64,000 bases of DNA from Brevibacillus brevis (GCF_022026395.1 NZ_CP041767.1:1933501-1997500), one strand, 5' to 3'; shown: positions 45,034-54,343, numbered from the stretch's first letter. Notes: generated from the sequence alone by a model not told the origin. Program-made: numbers and translations.

Positions 45034-46716
45034 TTGAGAATACACATCGTCCAAAAAGGCGATACGATGTGGAAGATCGCCAAAAGATATGGCGTCGATT
45101 ACAAAGAACTGTTACGCCTTAATAGTCAATTAAAAACTCCCGATACAATTTATCCTGGAGCGAGAATCAAGATTCCGGCGAAACAAGTTCCTGTCCGACC
45201 ATCGCAAAGAACGACACCCCCGCATCCAATGAGTGAGGCGGCCCCTTATGTGAAAGAAAGACCGATTACGGAAGAGGAAGAGATGGAGGTACCGCAAGAA
45301 ATTGAAAGGCGGCCAATTGAGCCGGAAGAATCAGGAGAAGTGGAAATCGAATCCAGGGAGGAGACCAGACCTACTCTACCGCCGGCTCCCATTCCTACGA
45401 GACCTCCCAAAGAAATGCCAAGACCACCAGTTCCTTCTGTGTCCCCAGAGGTAGTCAGGCCAACGGTACCACCAACATTACCACCAACATTACCACCTCC
45501 ACCACCAACACAGCCGATTCCAAAACCAACGGAGCCGATCGAAAAACCAATCGAGAAGCCAAGTGAAAAACCGATTGAGAAACCGATTGAGAAACCAACA
45601 CCGTATAAACCACCGAACATTTCAGGGAATCCAGATGTGCAGCCTCCGGTTCCGCCTGTGCCTATACGCCCACTTATACCGACTCCACCTCCAACCAGAG
45701 TGAGCCCGTATATTTATCCACCGGCGATTCCACCGAATCAAAATGTGCCCTACATTCCATATAGACCACCGACCCAGGTCTTGCCCTTACAGCCTACACG
45801 ACCGCCAGCAAATATATGCCCACCTTGCCCACAGCCGAATTATCCGCAACCACGGGTAAGTCCATTGCAACCGATGCAGCCAAACTACCCACCGCCACGG
45901 GTAAGTCCATTGCAACCGATGCAGCCAAACTACCCACCGCCACGGGTAAGTCCATTGCAACCGATGCAGCCAAACTACCCACCGCCACGGGTAAGTCCGT
46001 TGCAACCAATGCAACCAAACTATCCACCACGCGTAAGTCCATTGCAACCAATGCAACCAAACTATCCACCACGGGTAAGTCCGTTGCAACCAATGCAGCC
46101 AAACTATCCACCCCCAAGGGTGAGTCCGTTACGGCCGCAGAAGCCGTCTTCAAAGGTGAGCCCACAACAGCAGCACAAGCCACCTTCAAAAGTAAGCCCG
46201 CAACAGAAGCTGAAGCCATCGACGAGGGTAAGTCCGGAGCAAGAGCGCAGGCCAATGCCACAGGTGCGCCCATTCCCGCCATTCCCACCGTCGTTCATGC
46301 CACCATTCCCACCATTCCCACCATTTCCGCCTTGCCCACCGTGGATTAGCCCGTTTGTACCAAATCGACCGATTGTAAGTCCAGAACAAATTCGACCAAT
46401 CAATCCATTTCCAATCTTCCCACCACACATCAGACCGATGCCGTTTCCTTATCCATGCCCACCACCATTTCCACCCATGCCATTAAAGCGGCCACGAGCG
46501 AAGAAGCCTGTGTGCCCGGAACCAGTTGAGTCATCATCATGTGAGTGTTCTTCTGAAGTCCGGGAGTACAGAGGCCGAAAAGGCAAGTACAATCGTTCTC
46601 CACAGGGGATTCACAATAACATGATGTTCCCGCCTTCCCCGTGTATGGCTTCCATGCCTGAACAAGGGGTTTGGCCGAACTGGGGAGATGGGCATGAAGA
46701 ATCCTCTTCTTACTGA
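45034..46716 (+). CDS. safA: SafA-like LysM spore coat morphogenetic protein with proline repeats
   Basis: A 560-residue protein with an N-terminal LysM domain (RIHIVQKGDTMWKIAKRYGV and LNSQLKTPDTIYPGARIKIP), an acidic linker, and a long proline-rich region. SafA of Bacillus begins almost identically, organises the inner coat and binds SpoVID. The TTG at 45034 has AAGGGAGGAG seven bases upstream and gives the SafA-like start; ATG at 44998 lies before that site. CATACGAT at 44992-44999 resembles a SigE -10. The C-terminus includes a cysteine cluster (SSCECSSE). safA is near pheA in Bacillus too. The repeat expansion is unusual. Confidence 0.88.
   Translation: MRIHIVQKGDTMWKIAKRYGVDYKELLRLNSQLKTPDTIYPGARIKIPAKQVPVRPSQRTTPPHPMSEAAPYVKERPITEEEEMEVPQEIERRPIEPEESGEVEIESREETRPTLPPAPIPTRPPKEMPRPPVPSVSPEVVRPTVPPTLPPTLPPPPPTQPIPKPTEPIEKPIEKPSEKPIEKPIEKPTPYKPPNISGNPDVQPPVPPVPIRPLIPTPPPTRVSPYIYPPAIPPNQNVPYIPYRPPTQVLPLQPTRPPANICPPCPQPNYPQPRVSPLQPMQPNYPPPRVSPLQPMQPNYPPPRVSPLQPMQPNYPPPRVSPLQPMQPNYPPRVSPLQPMQPNYPPRVSPLQPMQPNYPPPRVSPLRPQKPSSKVSPQQQHKPPSKVSPQQKLKPSTRVSPEQERRPMPQVRPFPPFPPSFMPPFPPFPPFPPCPPWISPFVPNRPIVSPEQIRPINPFPIFPPHIRPMPFPYPCPPPFPPMPLKRPRAKKPVCPEPVESSSCECSSEVREYRGRKGKYNRSPQGIHNNMMFPPSPCMASMPEQGVWPNWGDGHEESSSY
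45832..46140 (+). repeat. Seven tandem 15/14-residue proline repeats in the SafA-like gene
   Basis: Units of QPNYPPPRVSPLQPM, the fifth and sixth with one proline fewer, occupy 103 codons. The 45- and 42-base units are nearly identical in DNA, so the array is recent or homogenised. Looser units of the type PSSKVSPQQ follow to about 46270, and a second proline/phenylalanine array (PPFPPFPP) lies near 46280-46345. Confidence 0.95.
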
Positions 46717-46727
46717 GAGGGTATGGG

Positions 46728-47756
46728 ATGAACAAAGGAATCTTATCTACCATTGAAAAGGCTTTTCGCTGTCAAATCTACGGGGTGAAGCCGAAGCGAA
46801 ACGTCAACCTGTTAAAAACAGACCGGGGGCATTGGATACTCAAAGGATATAAGCAGGTCGAAAAAGCTGTGTGGGTGACAGAGTTAGCAGATGCACTACA
46901 TCAGAAGGGCTTTCATCATACGGTGCAATATGTGGCGAATCAGGAAGGGACCAAAATTTTTGCATTTGAAGACCGCCATTACACCATTATGAAAATGATT
47001 GATGGGCATGAAGCAGATAACGCTTCTCTTTTCGATGTTAAAAAAACAGCAGAGACATTGGCACGTTTTCATGTCGCAGCTCAGGGTTTTCCTATTGCTC
47101 ATTCCTATGCGTATGAAGGAAAACCGCCTCTTTTAGATAAATGGGAGAGCCGCTTGGAATACTTTGAGCGTTTGATGTGGTCGATTGAACAGAAGGGACC
47201 CCAGAGCAAACTGGAGCAACTCATTTCCCAACAGGCAGATCATGTCCTTCGGGATGGCAAGGAGCTCCTGGAATCTGCCTACAAACTGCCTCTGACGCCA
47301 GAAATGTTTTTAGCCATGGAGAGGGGGACGCTCGCGCACAGAGACGTGGCGAGTCATAACTTTTTGCTTACGGAGCGAGGCAATTGCTATTTGATTGACC
47401 TTGATACAGTAGGTCATGATCTTCAGCTTGTTGACCTTGTACAATTGATGTCGCGGATGCTATTGATGCAAGAGTACCGCATGGATTCCTTTGTGGAAGC
47501 GATGGAAGCCTATAGTAATGTCAACTATTTATCTGATACGCAGATTTGGGCTGTTCATCAATTGCTTCGTTATCCGGATAATTTCTTGCGGGAGGTAACG
47601 GGCTTGTATAGTCAGCGCCCAGGTTACCACATGCGGGGTGTCATGCAACTGATCCAGATGGAAGGCAAAGTGATGGCGAATCGCCAACGCTTTTTAAACG
47701 ACGGAGAACGAATTTTCTCGCGCTCTCCGTGGGGGCATTACCATTTTGTTGGATAG
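46728..47756 (+). CDS. CotS-family spore coat kinase-fold protein
   Basis: A 342-residue CotS-family protein, the third in the window. Unlike the other two it keeps both kinase-like motifs: LAHRDVASHNFLL (HRD...N catalytic loop) and YLIDLDTVGHD (metal-binding Asp). The N-terminus lacks a signal peptide. ATG with GAGAGGGTATGGG upstream. It starts 12 bases after safA, so it is probably in the same SigE-type transcript. The substrate is unknown; related CotH-fold kinases phosphorylate coat proteins, but this is a different fold. Confidence 0.85.
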   Translation: MNKGILSTIEKAFRCQIYGVKPKRNVNLLKTDRGHWILKGYKQVEKAVWVTELADALHQKGFHHTVQYVANQEGTKIFAFEDRHYTIMKMIDGHEADNASLFDVKKTAETLARFHVAAQGFPIAHSYAYEGKPPLLDKWESRLEYFERLMWSIEQKGPQSKLEQLISQQADHVLRDGKELLESAYKLPLTPEMFLAMERGTLAHRDVASHNFLLTERGNCYLIDLDTVGHDLQLVDLVQLMSRMLLMQEYRMDSFVEAMEAYSNVNYLSDTQIWAVHQLLRYPDNFLREVTGLYSQRPGYHMRGVMQLIQMEGKVMANRQRFLNDGERIFSRSPWGHYHFVG

Positions 47757-47768
47757 TCGGATAAAATA

Positions 47769-47798
47769 AAACATCCCTCTCGTAAGAGGGATGTTTGT
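47769..47798. terminator. Bidirectional terminator between convergent genes
   Basis: AAACATCCCTCT (47769-47780) pairs with AGAGGGATGTTT (47785-47796). Confidence 0.88.
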
Positions 47799-47811
47799 GT
47801 TGTTGGCAAGC

Positions 47812-49800
47812 TTACTTGGAAGCAGGCTTGGACAAATCAATCGAGAATTTCGCAAATCCGGATTCCAATACGTTGATGAACTTGATATTGGACAATTTTT
47901 CAGCGAATGGTTTCGCGTCAGGAGAAGAAGTGAAGGTAACATTCAGCTTCGCATCTACTGGAGCAAAAGACCAGTTGTTGTCTGCTGCTGGGTCGATATT
48001 TTTTTGGTTCAGGATGTAGTCGATTACGATTTGACGGTTTTCATCTGGAGAATCGATTACGATGTTTTTGCCATCCAGACCCGGGAACGCACCGCCGCCG
48101 CTTGCACGGTAGTTGTTGGTTACGACGATGAATTTGTCTTCAGGTTTTACTGGTTTGCCGTTATAAGACAGGTTTTTGATGCGGTTTGCATCTTTGTTTG
48201 CTACTTTTCCATCTACAGCGTATTTGGATGGCTGTGTAACATCGATTTGATAAGTAACACCGTCGATGACATCAAAGTTGTACGTTGGGAAAGACTCGTT
48301 GATGAGTGGTTGCTCATCTGTTTTCTTCGCATCGATTTGGTTGAACTGTCCAGCGGAGCGCTCCAACCATTCTTTCACCGTAGCTCCATCAACCAGAACC
48401 GCTTTCAGTGTGTTCGGGTAGATGTACAGGTCAGATACGTTTTTGATGGCGATTGTACCAGCTGGGATATTGGAGTAGTAGCTTACTCCGTTGCGGCCGC
48501 CTGCTTTAAATGGTGCACCAGCAGACAGAACTGGAATGCCTTCGTATTCTGTACCCTTCACGTTTTTCTCAACAAACCATTTTTGTGCATTGGTTACGAT
48601 TTGGATAGATGGGTCATCTTGTACGAGTGCAAAGTAGCTGAAGATCGGGGAAGATGTTTTCCCTACAGCGGAGCGAACCCATTCAACCGTTTTATCGTGA
48701 TCTTCTTTTACTGCTTCTACGATAGCTTTGTCTGCGTCAGCCAAGGATGCTTTGTTTGCTTTGTCATAGATCGGAACTACTTTTGTAGCAGAATCAGCCA
48801 CTTTCCATTTTCCGTTTTCTTGTTTCAGCGTCAGGTCGATCACGCCGAGGTGGTTACCCCAGAAGCCAGGCATAACGGCTGGTTTACCGTTGAGCGTTCC
48901 TTTTTCTGCATCAATGCCTGGAATTTTATCGAATCCAGGGCCTGGGAATACGGAGTGGGAGTGTCCGAACAGAATCGCATCGATGCCATCTACTTTGCTC
49001 AGCTGGTAGCTAGCGTTCTCCAATTGAGGACCACCCTCGATAGGGCCAATTCCGGAGTGAGGAACTGCGATGATGATATCCGCACCTTTTTTCTTCATTT
49101 CAGGTACGAATTTGTTGGCAGTTTCCACGATGTCCTTCGCGATTACTTTTCCTTCTAGGTTAGCCTTGTCCCATTGCATAATTTGTGGTGGAACAAAACC
49201 GATTACACCTACTTTGAGTTTTACATCTTTGCCGTTCTCATCTTTAAAAGTACGCTCCAGGATTTCGTAAGGAGTGAACATGTTTTTGTCATTGTCAGGG
49301 TTTTTGTCCTTGTCGTCTACATAGACGTTGGAGTTTATGTAAGGGAATTTCGCACCTTTCAAGCTGGTGTCCAAGAACTCCAAACCAAAGTTGAACTCGT
49401 GGTTACCGATATTGGCAACATCATAGTCCATCAGGTTCATTGCTTTGTAAGCAGGGTGAGTATCTCCAGCTTTCAACGGGTCGATTTTTGCCACGTAGTC
49501 GCCCAATGGGTTTCCTTGCAACAAGTCACCGTTGTCGATCAGGATGCTGTTTTTCGCTTCTTCTCTTGCTTTTTTGACCAATGTCGCTGTTTTTGCGAGG
49601 CCAAACTCGTCTGTGTTTTTGTCTTGGTAGTAGTCATAGTTAACGATGTTGGTGTGGATATCTGTCGTTTCCAGCAGGCGAAGCTTGAGGACAGAACCTG
49701 TTTGCGCGCTTACAGGAGTAAGAGGAAAAGAGAGTGCGCCAACAATCAAAGAAGTGCTGAGGAGAAAAGCGGTCAGCATTTTTTTGTTCGTTTTTTTCAT
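47812..49800 (-). CDS. Secreted 5'-nucleotidase / 2',3'-cyclic phosphodiesterase
   Basis: A 662-residue metallophosphoesterase of the CpdB/UshA type. The signal peptide is KKMLTAFLLSTSLIVGALSF with cleavage near VSAQT. Metal-binding motifs are LLETTDIHTN, DNGDLLQGNPLG, NIGNHEFNFG, VPHSGIG and FGHSHSVFPG. The C-terminal 5'-nucleotidase domain includes YRASGGGAFPG. There is no sortase motif or surface-layer domain, so it is probably released. The ATG at 49800 has GGAGGT upstream; an ATG at 49818 includes that site. Role: salvage of extracellular nucleotides. Confidence 0.93.
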   Translation of the reverse strand: MKKTNKKMLTAFLLSTSLIVGALSFPLTPVSAQTGSVLKLRLLETTDIHTNIVNYDYYQDKNTDEFGLAKTATLVKKAREEAKNSILIDNGDLLQGNPLGDYVAKIDPLKAGDTHPAYKAMNLMDYDVANIGNHEFNFGLEFLDTSLKGAKFPYINSNVYVDDKDKNPDNDKNMFTPYEILERTFKDENGKDVKLKVGVIGFVPPQIMQWDKANLEGKVIAKDIVETANKFVPEMKKKGADIIIAVPHSGIGPIEGGPQLENASYQLSKVDGIDAILFGHSHSVFPGPGFDKIPGIDAEKGTLNGKPAVMPGFWGNHLGVIDLTLKQENGKWKVADSATKVVPIYDKANKASLADADKAIVEAVKEDHDKTVEWVRSAVGKTSSPIFSYFALVQDDPSIQIVTNAQKWFVEKNVKGTEYEGIPVLSAGAPFKAGGRNGVSYYSNIPAGTIAIKNVSDLYIYPNTLKAVLVDGATVKEWLERSAGQFNQIDAKKTDEQPLINESFPTYNFDVIDGVTYQIDVTQPSKYAVDGKVANKDANRIKNLSYNGKPVKPEDKFIVVTNNYRASGGGAFPGLDGKNIVIDSPDENRQIVIDYILNQKNIDPAADNNWSFAPVDAKLNVTFTSSPDAKPFAEKLSNIKFINVLESGFAKFSIDLSKPASK

Positions 49801-50014
49801 GTTTGAAATGACCTCCATAAGTTTACAATAATGCCAAGCAAAAATAGTTTATCATTAGATTCAAAGGCTGGATAGATGGCGAGATGAAATAGTATGTTAA
49901 TTTTTTGTATTGACAAAAATAAAAAAATATAACGTCAATCCCTCTTTAGTCGCGTATGTCCCTGTTTCTTTGTGGCAATGATAGGAAGAAAAGCCTATGA
50001 AGAAGGGGTTCTAA

Positions 50015-50587
50015 GTGACTGAGAACAAAAAGTGGATGGTATACGCGACGTGGGGTGTAGCTTTAGCTACAGGCGTCGTAGTCGGTATCCTGTTCGTGGG
50101 TAATGACGGAAACGATTCAAGTCTTGCGCGTTTACTAAACCATACAGGCAATGCAGATGTAGTTGCGAGTCCGTCGTACGAGTTGGTTTTAGCTCGCCAT
50201 TATTTGTGTGGAGTGCGAGATGAAGAGCATGTATCCGTTCGTACCAATCAACTGGCAGACGTCATGGGCAACTATAGTGGATGGGAAATTGTACAAGCAG
50301 AACCTGTCAAGTTGACCTTAATGAAGCGAGAGCAGGATATTGCGCCAGCGTGCAAAGAGAATGGACATATCGGAATAGCTGCGGACGGCATGCTTACCCT
50401 GTTTCATGGTCTGCCTGCTGAACAAGATGTCGTGCAAACTTTTTATCGAATCGATACTGCGAAAATGGAAGCGAGTCTGCCAAAAGAGGAATGGGAGAAT
50501 CTGAAACGAGGGATTCGCATTCGGAATTTGGCAGAGTATAACAGTGTATTGTCCACCTATGGCGAATACCAATGGAGTGGCCAATGA
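50015..50587 (+). CDS. bofC: Bypass-of-forespore protein BofC
   Basis: BofC is a forespore-made protein exported to the intermembrane space, where it modulates SpoIVB signalling to SpoIVFB in the sigma-K checkpoint. The 190-residue product has one N-terminal hydrophobic segment (YATWGVALATGVVVGILF), the BofC motif YLCGVRDEEH, NYSGWEIVQAEPVKLTLMKR and the C-terminal-domain segment CKENGHIGIAADGMLTLFHG. GTG with GAAGGGG upstream. In Bacillus it precedes ruvA; here an unknown gene, a small gene and ruvC lie between. Bases 49801-50014 are AT-rich divergent promoter sequence. Confidence 0.88.
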   Translation: MTENKKWMVYATWGVALATGVVVGILFVGNDGNDSSLARLLNHTGNADVVASPSYELVLARHYLCGVRDEEHVSVRTNQLADVMGNYSGWEIVQAEPVKLTLMKREQDIAPACKENGHIGIAADGMLTLFHGLPAEQDVVQTFYRIDTAKMEASLPKEEWENLKRGIRIRNLAEYNSVLSTYGEYQWSGQ

Positions 50588-50605
50588 AAACAGGTGGACC
50601 AAAAG

Positions 50606-50664
50606 AAATCCCTTTCGAGCCTTTCGTGTAACAAACACGGATTGTACTGGAAAGGGATTTTTAT
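50606..50664. terminator. Long-loop terminator between bofC and the convergent gene
   Basis: AAATCCCTTTC (50606-50616) pairs with GAAAGGGATTT (50650-50660), then TTATTTT. CGTGT (50625-50629) with ACACG (50635-50639) can pair inside the loop. Confidence 0.75.
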
Positions 50665-50672
50665 TTTCATTG

Positions 50673-51758
50673 CTATGGATTCAGTTCAACCCCTATGATT
50701 TGCCAGCGTTCCCCCGGGACTTCGCGGCGCAAAAGAAACTTCCATGTTCGTCGAAAATTCCCGCCTTCACGGGCGATGTACGCGAGTCGAACAGGAACCT
50801 CTAGCAAGAGAGGACCACGTTCGTCTGAGGGGATGACAATTTCAGAGGTTCGCACAGACTCGATCGCGGACAGTCCTTCTGGAAGTGTGAAGCCATCTGT
50901 TGTCATTCGCATCGCATGAGTGTCATGTTCATGCAAAGCGGTGAGGAAGTAGCCGACCAATTCTTCAGGAGACGCCCCTTTTAGTGTAGTGGCAAGTGCT
51001 CCCGAGGCTTTGAGAATCATCATGCTGTGACTAGGATCGGGTTCTGAGCGTCGATGGGTAGAACTGCCAAAAAAGTGGATGCAAAAATGCCCCGGAAATT
51101 CATTTCCTTTAATCGCACCAGCGCCATGAGGCATTCCGTGCATGGATGCTGCAAAATAAGTACCGTCTACCTCTACCAGAATGGCTCTGCGCTTCCATGA
51201 CCATTTTCCCTGATAAATGTTTTTCATAATTTGTGTATCCTTGCGCGTCAAGGGTTGAACATCGGCATGGCGACTACCTGCTCTGCGCTGGACATCAAAA
51301 CGTAGTCCTGTTTCTAAATCAATTACGGTACCGAACTCCATCCGCTTTAACGTTTTTTTCACCTGCTCCCAAGGAATGGCTTGTGCAAAATGGACTGCCT
51401 CTACTGACTTGACCATTTCTTCGATCCGCTGGCGAACATCGTGTGCCAACACATAGCGACGAGGCATTTTTTTTTCATAAAGCTGGCCGTCGTGATCATA
51501 TACATACGTTCGTTTTTTTACGGTCAATGTAGCACGTACCCAGTGCGGGTTATAGGAGGCGACTTCGGTAGCAGAACTCAATATCCGCTTCGCAAATTGC
51601 TTTTGATCACGGAAGGACATGGTCGTTTGGAAGGAGGAATCGGGTGACACTGAAACGGTGACCGTGATGTCATTCTTGACTTTGGCAAGCGTAGAGTGCG
51701 GCATGGATAGCGCGATTGCGAAAAAGCATATACAAAAAATAAGGACTTTGCTGCGCAA
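50673..51758 (-). CDS. Exported protein of unknown function with HGMPHG / GHFCIHF motifs
   Basis: A 361-residue protein beginning with a signal peptide (SKVLIFCICFFAIALSM, cleavage near STLAK). The middle contains YFAASMHGMPHGAGAIKGNE and PGHFCIHFFGSSTHR, where the ordered His and Cys residues look like a catalytic or metal site and recall the SxxCIxxxN/HxC logic of cysteine transpeptidases. The C-terminal 100 residues form a beta-rich domain (EVPVRLAYIAREGGNFRRTW). I recognise no named family. The TTG at 51758 has GGAGGTG seven bases upstream; no ATG fits. Divergent from the next small gene. Confidence 0.75.
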   Translation of the reverse strand: MRSKVLIFCICFFAIALSMPHSTLAKVKNDITVTVSVSPDSSFQTTMSFRDQKQFAKRILSSATEVASYNPHWVRATLTVKKRTYVYDHDGQLYEKKMPRRYVLAHDVRQRIEEMVKSVEAVHFAQAIPWEQVKKTLKRMEFGTVIDLETGLRFDVQRRAGSRHADVQPLTRKDTQIMKNIYQGKWSWKRRAILVEVDGTYFAASMHGMPHGAGAIKGNEFPGHFCIHFFGSSTHRRSEPDPSHSMMILKASGALATTLKGASPEELVGYFLTALHEHDTHAMRMTTDGFTLPEGLSAIESVRTSEIVIPSDERGPLLLEVPVRLAYIAREGGNFRRTWKFLLRREVPGERWQIIGVELNP

Positions 51759-51890
51759 GAACCAACACCTCCACAACTTATCGTTTCAACAATAGGTTTG
51801 GCTCATGTGGCGTAAATCTTGGTATCATAACGCCCTTGCGCTTACGCCATACTGATTTCATACGGTGATCGAAGGAGGAGTCTTTAGACC

Positions 51891-52082
51891 ATGTCTACCA
51901 TGCCTAGAGGTAGCTACAAAGACCAGTTCCATCAGCGTTTGTACGTTCAGTTGAACCAAGGACACAACAAGCTCAATTACCAACAGATCAACAAGATCAA
52001 AGAGCACATGCAGAGTGGTGTAGACGAATATGCCCACATGCAGCATGATGTGTCGGATTCACTCGGAATGAACAGACACTAA
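51891..52082 (+). CDS. Small 63-residue hydrophilic protein
   Basis: A complete frame with GAAGGAGGAG upstream of the ATG and a terminator right after the stop. The product is rich in Gln, His, Asn and Tyr (QLNQGHNKLNYQQINKIKEH, then SGVDEYAHMQHDVSDSLGM), with no membrane segment. Composition and context among spore genes suggest a small spore or coat protein, but no family is recognised. Confidence 0.72.
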   Translation: MSTMPRGSYKDQFHQRLYVQLNQGHNKLNYQQINKIKEHMQSGVDEYAHMQHDVSDSLGMNRH

Positions 52083-52094
52083 CAGACGCCGTAT

Positions 52095-52127
52095 AACCCG
52101 TTCCTTTTATAGGGAGCGGGTTTTTAT
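52095..52127 (+). terminator. Intrinsic terminator after the small gene
   Basis: AACCCGTTCC (52095-52104) pairs with GGAGCGGGTT (52113-52122) with one wobble, followed by TTT. Confidence 0.87.
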
Positions 52128-52225
52128 ATATTTTGAACTTGGATACAAAATGGAAATACACGTTCGCTTTTTGGGTGCTTTGTGTTACAGTAGAGAGTAG
52201 AATCTTTGCTCACGGAGAGTGGACT

Positions 52226-52726
52226 ATGCGCATTTTAGGAATTGACCCTGGCATTGCGATTGTTGGCTTCGGGGTCGTGGATAAAGAGGGCAGCCAATTG
52301 CGTCCCGTCCAATATGGAAGCATTCAGACAGAAGCAGGATTGCCAGTGCCGCTTAGATTAAAACAGATTTTTGAGGCAATGCAGAGCCTTCTGGAAACAT
52401 ATCGTCCCGATGAAATGTCTGTCGAAAAGCTTTTCTTTAATAAAAACGTGACGACGGCATTTACAGTTGGTCAAGCCCGAGGAGTTATTTTGCTTGCGGC
52501 AGAGCTGGCTGGTGTGCCGGTCTATGAATACACCCCGATGCAGGTCAAGCAAGCTGTGACTGGATACGGGGGAGCAGAGAAGAAACAAATACAGGAAATG
52601 ACGAAGCTCCTATTGCGGTTAAAAGAAGTGCCAAAGCCTGACGACGTGGCGGACGCATTGGGCATTGCGATTACGCACGCACAGTTTCGCGCGTTCATTT
52701 CCATTTCGGAAGGGGTCAAGAAATGA
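52226..52726 (+). CDS. ruvC: Holliday junction resolvase RuvC
   Basis: RuvC cuts Holliday junctions moved by RuvAB. The 166-residue protein has the RNase H-fold acidic residues in ILGIDPGIAIVGFGV (Asp7), SVEKLFFNKNVTTAF (Glu) and PDDVADALGIAITHA (paired Asp). ATG at 52226 has GGAGAG upstream. It overlaps ruvA by four bases. Bacillus subtilis lacks ruvC and uses RecU; its presence in an otherwise Bacillus-like cluster is notable. Confidence 0.96.
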   Translation: MRILGIDPGIAIVGFGVVDKEGSQLRPVQYGSIQTEAGLPVPLRLKQIFEAMQSLLETYRPDEMSVEKLFFNKNVTTAFTVGQARGVILLAAELAGVPVYEYTPMQVKQAVTGYGGAEKKQIQEMTKLLLRLKEVPKPDDVADALGIAITHAQFRAFISISEGVKK

Positions 52727-53340
52727 TTGATTTTGTAGAAGGTACACTTAGTTATCTCGATTCGGAATACATAGTTCTCGAAACCGGCGGAATTGGTTAT
52801 CGACTGTTTTGCCCAAACCCGTACCAATTCGTTCGGTATGAAGGCAGCAAAACCAAATTGTTTACCCACCATCACGTTCGGGAGGATGCAATCTTGTTGT
52901 ATGGCTTCGCTACCCGTGACGAACGCGATTTGTTCCGCAAACTGCTTGATGTTAGCGGAATCGGTCCAAAGGGTGGATTAGCTATTCTGGCTGCGGCGAC
53001 GCCTGAGCAGCTGGTGATGGCGGTTCAACAGGAGAATGTTACCTATTTGACGAAATTTCCGGGGATTGGGAAAAAGACGGCCCAGCGCATTATCCTCGAT
53101 TTGAAGGATAAATTGGTAGGGTACACACCATCTGCGATTTTGACTGTTGCAGCGGGTGATTTGACAGCAGGCGAACAAGCTGTGTCTGCACTGAACGAAG
53201 CACTCGATGCGTTGACTGCACTGGGTTACTCTGATGGTGAACTGCAAAAAATCAGAAACACGCTGTCTGAGAAATCAAAAGAGGGCGATGGTGTAGAAAA
53301 GCTCATCAAACAAGGGCTTGCGTTGCTCATGAGGGGGTAG
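52723..53340 (+). CDS. ruvA: Holliday junction DNA helicase subunit RuvA
   Basis: RuvA tetramers bind the junction and load RuvB. The 205-residue protein has an OB-fold N-terminus ([20 protein letters not shown]), two helix-hairpin-helix motifs ([16 protein letters not shown] and [16 protein letters not shown]) and a C-terminal RuvB-binding domain ([18 protein letters not shown]). ATG overlaps the ruvC stop (ATGA). Confidence 0.97.
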   Translation: MIDFVEGTLSYLDSEYIVLETGGIGYRLFCPNPYQFVRYEGSKTKLFTHHHVREDAILLYGFATRDERDLFRKLLDVSGIGPKGGLAILAAATPEQLVMAVQQENVTYLTKFPGIGKKTAQRIILDLKDKLVGYTPSAILTVAAGDLTAGEQAVSALNEALDALTALGYSDGELQKIRNTLSEKSKEGDGVEKLIKQGLALLMRG

Positions 53341-53344
53341 GATT

Positions 53345-54343
53345 TTGGATTCTCGGATCATCACGACGCATATGAATTGGGAAGAAGATGCGGCGGAGCT
53401 GAGCCTCCGTCCTCGTTATTTAAACGAATACATCGGTCAGCAGCATGTGAAGGAAAACTTGAAAATCTTTATTGAAGCGGCCAAGATGCGGAAAGAGTCA
53501 TTGGATCACGTACTGCTGTACGGTCCGCCTGGACTAGGGAAGACGACTTTGTCGCAAATTATTGCAAATGAGCTGGGTGTGAATATCCGAACGACGTCTG
53601 GTCCGGCAATTGAGCGCCCCGGTGATTTAGCCGCGATTTTGACGAATTTGCAAGAAGGCGACGTCCTGTTTATTGACGAGATTCACAGGCTCAACCGAAG
53701 TGTCGAGGAAGTTTTGTATCCGGCTATGGAGGATTTTGCGCTGGACATCATTATCGGTAAAGGGCCAAGTGCTCGCAGTGTCCGTTTGGATTTGCCGCCA
53801 TTTACACTGGTCGGGGCTACGACGCGGGCTGGCATGCTGTCCGCGCCGCTTAGAGATCGCTTTGGGGTCGTTAATCGCCTGGAGTTTTATACAGTCCCGG
53901 AACTGACCTTTATCGTTTCACGGGCAGCCGACATCCTGCAGGTCGTCATTCGAGAGGGCGGGGCAGAGGAGATTGCCAGACGTTCACGTGGAACACCCCG
54001 GGTGGCAAACCGTTTGCTGAAGCGGGTCCGCGATTTTGCCCAGGTAAAAGGCGAAGGCGTCATTACGACAGAGATTGCCAAGGAAGCGCTGGAAAGATTG
54101 CAAGTGGATGCCTGCGGTCTCGATCATATCGACCACAAGCTGTTGCTAGCGATTATTGATCGCTTTGACGGTGGACCGGTTGGACTGGATACGATTGCAG
54201 CAACAATCGGAGAAGAGTCACAAACGGTGGAAGATGTTTGCGAGCCATACCTCATGCAGATTGGCTTTATGCAGCGGACGCCGCGGGGGCGGGTTCTTAC
54301 CCCAAGTGCGTACCAACACTTTGGTCGGGAGATGAAATCGTGA
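53345..54343 (+). CDS. ruvB: Holliday junction DNA helicase ATPase RuvB
   Basis: The hexameric AAA+ motor of branch migration. The 332-residue protein has Walker [10 protein letters not shown], Walker B FIDEIHRL, sensor 1 VGATTRAG and a C-terminal winged helix. The TTG start has GAGGGGG upstream and lies four bases after ruvA. Its end overlaps the DUF2905 gene by four bases (GTGA). Confidence 0.97.

Noticed and set aside
45832..46140. Possible CRISPR-like array because of evenly spaced repeats
   Set aside because: The repeats are direct 45/42-base coding units without unique spacers and translate into a proline-rich peptide.
45787..46430. Repetitive frames on both strands within the SafA-like gene
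   Set aside because: They arise because 45-base repeats leave several frames open; only the frame with the LysM start and a ribosome binding site is coding.
47791..49158. 455-residue plus-strand frame opposite the 5'-nucleotidase gene
   Set aside because: Composition (Cys/Phe/Tyr/Arg-rich) and lack of a start site mark it as a shadow of the minus-strand enzyme.
49860..49960. Possible Pho-box or TTGACA promoter in the AT-rich gap between the 5'-nucleotidase gene and bofC
   Set aside because: TTGTCA-16-TACTAT on the minus strand is plausible, but the AT content is so high that several equally good matches exist; Pho repeats are not regular.
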